Assembly: GCA_963457665.1 (NCBI GenBank)
Contig: OY735224.1
Location: forward strand, 39,794,329-39,858,328
Source of the DNA: Thysanoteuthis rhombus
Taxonomy: Eukaryota > Mollusca > Cephalopoda > Oegopsida > Thysanoteuthidae
DNA length: 64,000 nucleotides
Direction: 5' to 3'
In this document: in pieces, positions 58,901-64,000 of the stretch
Position numbering within the stretch: the stretch's first letter is position 1
How the letters are laid out: every line of letters starts with the position of its first letter
The notes under the pieces: model-generated
What the model saw: the letters and a program-made list of their open reading frames with translations, nothing else
Told to the model about the DNA's origin: nothing
Databases searched by the model: none
Program-made: the position numbers and the translations under genes

Positions 58901-61900
58901 ATCAGTTTTTTTCTTTTTAATAGTGTAATATCTTTTTATGTACTGGGTGTCCCATAAATTTGTCCTTTTTCTATACCTTTTGTAACTTATGAAAAGAGCT
59001 GTCTCCTATAAATTTTATCTGGTCCAAGTATCTAGAGCAAAGCTTTCCAAACTTATTTCATTGACAATGTACCTTTTGAAAATGAATTTGCTTGCAACAC
59101 ATTACTCTAGTTTTGTTAGCCAAGACTAATATATGATGCCATCCCAGCTGATCAAATGACTCAGGAAAGGTATATTTTGGAAAATATACAAAATGAATCT
59201 TAATTTTGCAACACACCTAGAGATTATCAGCAACACACCAAAGTGTCACAACACAAGGTTTGGAACGATCTAGAGATTGTAGAAAAGAAATGAAAACATT
59301 ATATCTGTACAAAGTAGCTTCCCTTAAGAGGACAAATCTATGAAACACAGTAGAATGTGGAGGTCCCCTCCTGCTTACAGACACATCATCTGAAATAGTT
59401 ATCTTGTGCCATTTTCTGATAATTCTTTCCATTTTCCTTTCAGAAAACCTCTTCCAACTAATGGAGAAAGAACTTGGCGATCTGAATAAAAAGAATGATC
59501 CAGACGCTAAGGTCAGTAGATAATTTGATTTGATTCGATCCTTTTCTACTTGTTTAATTATTTTGTCGAGAGATATGCAGTGATGCAAAATACCTGAAGA
59601 AGCTGAGTGCCTCTGCCTTGCACAGTTCCAAGTCACCCTTAGGCATAGTGTAGCACCTTTTAGCCTCCTTCTGACATTCAAAGTTTTTACAACACAAAAG
59701 CAATTGGACAGGAGACACTATCACGAAGTTGCACCGCAAAAATGTCATTAACTAACTCTTTGTGTGATGAAACAGAAAAATTTGTGGCAAATCCTCTTAA
59801 GATGGTGCAGCCGAGACTTGAAACACTTGAGGTTCCTGGACGAGGCCAGCTGACAAGCCTGGATGCTTTTGCTCTGTCGCAGTATCCAAAAGCGTAGAAA
59901 CTGTCTCAAATCTTATATAAAGATCTTTTTACTATGTCAATACAAAAAATACGTACATGTACAATGTGTTGATTTTAAGAGGTAAGACAAGGCGATACCA
60001 GCTCACCTGAACTTTTCACAGCCTACCTCGAGATGATCTTCCAAAACCTAGACTGGGAAAATAAAGGAATCAAAATAGACGGCTAATGCCTAAGCAACCT
60101 TAGATTTGCCGACATCATCCTTTTGCTTATAACTTTTATGATCTCCAACTAATGCTAGACGAACTGAATAGAAAGCAAGAAAGTTTGTCTTCACATTAAC
60201 TTCAGTAAAATAAACGTCATGTGCAACAAACATGTTGAGGACAAAAACAATGATCAAAATCAAAAAACAGAGTAAGTAGCCCACTATATCTACGTAGGAC
60301 AACAAATCTCCATAAAATCCTCAAAAAAGAAATCAAGCAAAGAATCACACCAGGATGGCAAGCCTTTGACAGAGGAAAGTCAACCTTCAGAAGAAGAAAA
60401 TCCCATTAGTCCCTAAAAAGAAAGGTCTACAATCAATGCATCCTTCCAATAGTCACCTATAGAGCTGAAACATGGAACCTAACCCTGGGACTGATCCTCA
60501 AACTGAGAACCATGCACCGTGCACATTTTAAAATCATGCTCAGCATCATATGGGAAGATCACAAGACTGCACAATATATCAGGGAAAAAACAGGAGTCAG
60601 AGATGAAGAATCCTTTAGAAAACTCAAATGGCAATGGGCTGGTCATGTTGCAAGAATGTCAGACAACCGCTGAACGTTACAACTCACAATGTGGATTCCT
60701 AGAGATCAAATGCAAAACCTTGGCCCGCAAGATGGCAAGATAAATTTGGTCAGAGAGTATTGACTCTGTGACGACTGGGATAGAGGGGTCTGGCGAATTT
60801 TGAGGGAAGTCTATGTTCAATTATGGACGCTAAAAGGCTGATGATTGAACAATTTTATTTCACGAAGTTTAGTTACGTGTGTAACTTAACTTTGTAAAAT
60901 AAGATTGTTCAATTTTACCTCTACATTAATATTTTGTCTCTTTCTCCTTTGAGATATTACATATTGCACCTGTATGAATCAGCAGAAATATTGTCAACAT
61001 CCTATTTTGGAAAGTGAGATTAGCTTGTTTGAACAAAAGTTGGTTTATAAGTCGTGTAGCTTTCAACTGCCAGTGTATTCAGAATGTTTTGTTGCATAAA
61101 GGGTTAAAGCATTTGAATGTACCTCTCTTTTCTGTATACCAACTGACTGTACTAATAAATCATAGTCCAACTATTTTTTCACCATTTGAGCCAAAACTTG
61201 TGAGAAAATCCTGTAAAGGGTTAAAGCTCTTGAATGTCACTCTACCAACTGACTCTAGTATCAAATTGTAGTCTGACTATTTCCTGGTCATTTGAACTAA
61301 ACCTTGTGAAAATGTCTCCTGCCTTATTGTTAAACTCTCTTGTTTGGACGTTTTTCTTTTTGTGTCTCTGCCAAGAATTTGTTTTGTCTATGAGGCACAA
61401 TTACGAATGTTCTTCTCTCTCTCTCCCATTGTTGTAGTTTTTGTCTGAGTCATGCCAGCCGTGTGAGGCTGCTGATCACACTATAAACAGGCTTGTTCTG
61501 AACTCTTTAAATACTGGTCTAACCATGCCATCAAAAAATGGCAGAAGTATTTAAATAATTTTGCAATTGCATTGTACTTATAAAATATTAAAATCATTGT
61601 TCTGGATTTTCTTGTTCACATTTAACTAGAATGAACCTGGATTTTTTAAGCGTATGCAAAAAAAAGGTGGGGAGACTTCTATTAAAATTTAATAGTTATC
61701 TCTTTTGACAAATGTTACAGACAAAACATATAAACCTTATATGATTTTATAAGAACAGGGCTGACAGTCACTGAAATAAAGAATTTTTTTTTTTAGATGT
61801 CTGCGCATCTCTATAAGATGCTTTTCAACCTGTCAGTCACAGTTATGTTAAACAACAGAAAGAGGAAGGTTGGGGGTTTTGTTTTATTTATCACCTGCTA

Positions 61901-62916
61901 TTATATCATAAGAGATGTGATGTCATCAATAGATGACCTATCAAGCGTTTGTTTCTTCACAGTGTTGCCAAGTATTGTTTATTATCAACTAAAAACTGTC
62001 TACAAAAATGGCTAAGATTGGCTAAACTTTTGGATTTCCAGCCAAGTTTATAGCTAAAAATGTTATATATATAATTTAATTCCTACTTATGAAATAAAAT
62101 AACCACACACGAGGACACCAGAACAAAACAAAAATTGTACTCTTACTTTAATAATTTAAACTTTCTAATTGTTCTATGTAACAGCCATGCCTCTTCAGAT
62201 TTTTTTTGTAATGAGGCAAGGTTTTATTTAAGATAAAAATAAAATGTAGAGCTGGGATCCTAAGAATCGTATCCTTTCAAATTGCCCGCCTGATCAACCA
62301 GCGAGGTAGGCTACTGATTCTTCTATCCTTGTGTGTCTCCAGATGCTCCTGGTCACATTTTTGAGGCTACAACCTTGAAAGTTTGCACAAGTACATCACT
62401 AGGTACCATCTAAAAAACATTTGTTTTTGTTTTTTGGATCTCTATGGCCATTTTGGACAACCAATGCTTAAATCTGGAATTTTTTAGATACTTTTAGATA
62501 AGATCTATATTTTTTCCAGATAATTTTAGATAGTTTTAGTCCTTTGGTTTGTATCTAGCAGCATTCATGCTTGTTTTTTTTGAAAATTCTAGCTTTTTAG
62601 CGATCTAACTAAAGACAAGAGAATTAACTTATCCATTGATGATTCCTTTTCCCGATTTTTTGATCACCCCCAATACACCATGCTGCCAAAAGACATTAGT
62701 CACATGATGGTTTCTATTGAGTGACTAACCAGACCTGTTCGTTTTAGTAGTTTTTGAATTGATAAACATTTTGTAAATTTAGTTTCTTTGTTCTATTCTC
62801 AGGTACGAGTTATTCCACTTCAACTACAGCGTCTCTTCAGTCAATTGCTCTTCTCCAATAAACACAGCATTTCTACTGCAGAACTCACAGAGAGCTTTGG
62901 ATGGACCAATAATGAG
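46684..62916 (+). CDS. USP40: Ubiquitin carboxyl-terminal hydrolase 40, 5' part (three exons)
   Basis: Exons 46684-46900, 59444-59511 and 62803-62916 join in frame to 133 residues; the gene continues beyond the window. The start [10 protein letters not shown] matches the USP40 N-terminus. The USP Cys box [15 protein letters not shown] places the nucleophile at Cys 56. Then follow [20 protein letters not shown] and NDPDAK, and [15 protein letters not shown] with [12 protein letters not shown], in the order known for USP40 before its QHDVQE motif. USP40 is a cysteine isopeptidase that removes ubiquitin from proteins. The His/Asp box and the ubiquitin-like repeats lie to the right. A proline-, glycine- and serine-rich stretch (20-42) before the Cys box is not well conserved. 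The in-frame TTG at 46666 is ignored because the ATG at 46684 gives the family start. Confidence 0.93.
47575..47635. mobile_element. Short palindromic MITE, family M1, copy 4
   Basis: ggttacatttg at the left, caaatgtaac-aatcattctgggaca at the right, then gaggtagt. The left terminus is degraded. Confidence 0.6.
48250..48930. repeat. Degenerate tandem block, period about 230 bp, with an inverted unit
   Basis: ctaaaaagta(t/c)aatt recurs at about 48292 and 48518, and inverted at about 48675. atgaaatt(g/a)aaac(a/t)tag recurs at about 48365 and 48581. This suggests two to three diverged units plus an inverted end. Confidence 0.5.
48979..49128 (+). pseudogene. Coding-like fossil of unknown origin
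   Basis: A 49-codon open frame bounded by stops with a composition unlike the surrounding AT-rich [23 protein letters not shown], then [19 protein letters not shown]. It has no start codon or splice sites. It may be a transposon protein remnant; I do not recognise the family. Confidence 0.3.
50190..50560 (+). repeat. Dispersed repeat R5, copy 1 with internal (TA)n
   Basis: Contains ggggcggatcctggaatgtt and, after the (TA)n at 50382-50419, ttctatgaaatttcatggaa, gggtgggctacgggctaagg and gtggtggatccaggaatg, so it is two half-units in a row. The same pair occurs at 54160-54450. Confidence 0.65.
50382..50419. repeat. (TA)n microsatellite inside R5
   Basis: About 18 TA units splitting the two half-units of R5. 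Confidence 0.93.
51300..51555 (+). repeat. Dispersed repeat R2, copy 2
   Basis: Matches 1605-1845 block by block (ggaggctttattttga, acgccagtgaggtcataaat, attgttcaattaatgactg, gatggcaagtt). Confidence 0.65.
54160..54450 (+). repeat. Dispersed repeat R5, copy 2
   Basis: Two half-units: atttcaatgaaattttgtgg, gagggtgggcaatcggg, gggggtggatct, then aaattttgtagaagag, gggctacag and ggggtggatccatgcacaat. Both sit next to 'atatctcg', as in the other copy. Confidence 0.65.
55918..55965. repeat. (TA)n microsatellite
   Basis: TA units with one CA interruption in the USP40 first intron. Confidence 0.92.
56934..57300 (+). repeat. Dispersed repeat R1, longest copy
   Basis: Starts caggtctggttattcactca, then catgactaacatcttt, gcatgctg, gggtgatcaat, cactaaatgttgaattttcag, tgtaagggaacaatttagc and a poly(G) run at about 57164-57177. 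The best copy for defining the element. Confidence 0.7.
58352..58500 (+). repeat. Dispersed repeat R6, copy 1
   Basis: Shares tgtctgcatttctc-ataagac, cagtcagtta, ttaaacagcagaaaga, gtgatgtcat and accatctgctatgatgtca with 61793-61925. Confidence 0.6.
59444..59511 (+). CDS. USP40: USP40 second coding exon
   Basis: The acceptor is ttcctttcag and the donor is gtcagt. Two bases complete the Glu codon, then [20 protein letters not shown] plus AK, which is the USP40 acidic insert after the Cys box. The following exon is in phase 0. Confidence 0.92.
59978..60858 (+). mobile_element. RTE-clade LINE, 3' fragment, copy 2
   Basis: Broken plus-strand frames give [20 protein letters not shown], then [31 protein letters not shown], so the catalytic YADD box has become FADI. 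Later comes [20 protein letters not shown], then [21 protein letters not shown] and WIPRDQM. It ends at ggctgatgattgaac, the degraded TGA-repeat tail. It is the same family as 42572-43198 in the opposite orientation, and is inactive. Confidence 0.85.
61793..61925 (+). repeat. Dispersed repeat R6, copy 2
   Basis: Same block order as 58352-58500 with many substitutions. Confidence 0.6.
62530..62737 (-). repeat. Dispersed repeat R1, reverse copy
   Basis: Reads on the minus strand caggtctggttagtcactca, then catgtgactaatgtctttt, gcagcatg and ggtgtattgggggtgatca. Its neighbour (62350-62530) is related to 44300-44520. Confidence 0.7.
62803..62916 (+). CDS. USP40: USP40 third coding exon
   Basis: The acceptor is ctattctcag and the donor is gtactt. 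Encodes [20 protein letters not shown] and [18 protein letters not shown], typical of the USP fold (QLQ.LF..L and the TxSFGW of USP7/47/40-like enzymes). Confidence 0.94.
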
Positions 62917-62969
62917 GTACTTCATTCTTTTTCAACACAATTTGCTGAATGATTTTTAGGGGTTTTATT

Positions 62970-62976
<7 letters not shown>

Positions 62977-63015
<39 letters not shown>
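62977..63015. repeat. (TA)n microsatellite at the end of element P1
   Basis: About 19 TA units abutting the inverted P1 copy, mirroring the arrangement at 3178. Confidence 0.94.
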
Positions 63016-63022
<7 letters not shown>

Positions 63023-63145
63023 AGGAATGATACAAACTCAGGAGTGAAGTATATGGAGACTTCATTTGTTAATTAATTGACTAATTAATTAGCATGCTAT
63101 ACATGTTTTGAAAAGGGTTCCAATCATCAGTGGAATGTGTATACC
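63016..63145 (-). repeat. Dispersed element P1, copy 2
   Basis: On the minus strand CTGATGA (63130-63124), a hairpin TTGGAA/TTTCAA, AACATGTATAGC and then cttcactcctgagt before (TA)n. It is the inverted relative of 3035-3178. Confidence 0.6.
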
Positions 63146-64000
63146 TTGCAATTGTTAAAAGCTCAGGTTTCCACAGAAACAAATTTAACATCAAATGTAT
63201 TATATTGTCTCTACTCCAAGTATTGAGCATTTATGGCATAAAGATTTTATAGATGCCCCAAGTCGTCTATATCTATCTGAAAAATCTTAATTCCAACAGT
63301 GCTCAATTCTTGGGGACAAAAAATAAAATTTATGTATTTTAATCCACAAATAAGATATGAAATATACTATAAAAAGTAAAGAATGAAATTGTATTTTCTG
63401 ATTACAAATGAATACACTTCCAAAGCTGGGTCTGTTTGCTTTAACTGTGAATAAAGAAAGGCGAAATACGAAAGTGTTCAGAATATATCCAAATTAATCC
63501 ACTCCACTTACAGGATCTGTTTAATCAATAATTTTTATCTGAAGACAATCCAACCATGCCATGAAAATTAAAACAAAGTACGTTTGAGTGGCAAACTACT
63601 ACAAATCCTGCCAGAATTTAAAAAATAGCTGGTTTTCTGATAATTCTAGATTTCTGGCAGCCAGATAAATGGTCTGGTACTCTATAAAGGAACTAAAATG
63701 TTTAATCCATAACCAAGTTGACTGCCTCTCTTTTCCTATAGATTGTGCAGTGTTAAGTTTCTTTCTAGAATGTCATTTTCCCTCATTTTTTCAGCTGGCC
63801 TGATCTAATAGTTATTGATTCCATCAGTATTATCTTTCTAGTAACTGAAAACAACCTACGTGATGTTACATTTGTATTGATTGTCATTTGCTTTAAGCCT
63901 GAGTGTTCTGTCATACGTCGTCAGAAATGGCTCCAAGGCCGACAAATGACTAGAAAAATGAAATTTTAACTGTAATAACTCTCATACTAATTGAGTTACA

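Larger units (their letters stand above)
46901..59443. other. USP40 intron 1 (12.5 kb)
   Basis: No nested gene is supported. It holds MITE M1 copy 4 (47575-47635), a tandem block (48250-48930), a coding-like fossil (48979-49128), a repeated block (49620-49940, related to 45900-46000 and 47060-47160), R5 (50190-50560, 54160-54450), (TA)n (50382-50419, 55918-55965), R2 copy 2 (51300-51555), R1 (56934-57300) and R6 (58352-58500). A GC-richer piece at 55685-55860 is unexplained. Confidence 0.6.
59512..62802. other. USP40 intron 2
   Basis: Contains the LINE fragment (59978-60858), a 2-unit repeat near 61090-61280 (agggttaaagc, cttgaatgt, accaactgact), R6 copy 2 (61793-61925) and R1 in reverse (62530-62737). 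No gene is seen. Confidence 0.65.
62917..64000. other. USP40 intron 3, cut by the window edge
   Basis: Holds (TA)n (62977-63015) and P1 element copy 2 (63016-63145, minus). The rest is AT-rich with nothing recognised; the next exon is not reached. Confidence 0.7.

Noticed and set aside
1..64000. Search for CRISPR arrays, prokaryotic operons, phage or plasmid features
   Set aside because: The only regular repeats are microsatellites, minisatellites and transposon copies. Spliced exons and SINEs show a eukaryotic nuclear genome.

Overview
The window is animal nuclear DNA. It is AT-rich, with spliced genes, introns of up to about 12.5 kb, many (TA)n and poly-G/poly-C runs, and dense old transposon debris. 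No operons, prokaryotic ribosome sites or CRISPR are present. The mix of debris (tRNA-derived SINEs, an RTE-clade LINE, a Penelope-like element, hAT and TA-target-site MITEs) and the gene sequences fit a lophotrochozoan invertebrate. A mollusc is my best guess, but the species cannot be fixed from this sequence.

Three protein genes are supported, all by splice-consistent exons. (1) 1207-6825, plus strand: the last five exons of a peptidylglycine alpha-hydroxylating monooxygenase (PHM)-like gene. They encode the C-terminal copper lobe; the 5' exons lie left of the window. (2) 35137-14648, minus strand: a complete coding sequence for the ABC-F ATPase ABCF2, with 13 coding exons and 601 residues, plus part of a 5' leader. 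The frame closes exactly across all 12 introns. (3) 46684 to the right edge, plus strand: the first three coding exons of the deubiquitinase USP40, including the Cys box. The rest lies outside.

The PHM and ABCF2 genes are tail to tail, with about 7.8 kb of repeats between them. ABCF2 and USP40 are head to head across about 11 kb that holds a likely ABCF2 first exon with a CCAAT box (near 39.8-39.95 kb), MITEs, a LINE fragment, and an ETS-motif promoter candidate for USP40 (near 46.23 kb). The three genes have unrelated jobs (neuropeptide amidation, ribosome-associated ATPase, ubiquitin removal), and I see no pathway link between them.

No convincing new system was found. The most interesting material is non-genic. 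There is a decayed Penelope-like endonuclease at 4470-5075. Several short motifs in and around it resemble a hammerhead-ribozyme core, and two diverged copies keep a paired stem despite sequence change. A 104/107-bp segment occurs almost identically in two ABCF2 introns, and its only difference is one in-frame triplet. A short palindromic MITE family has four copies. Several element families end in (TA)n and so may be seeding the microsatellites.
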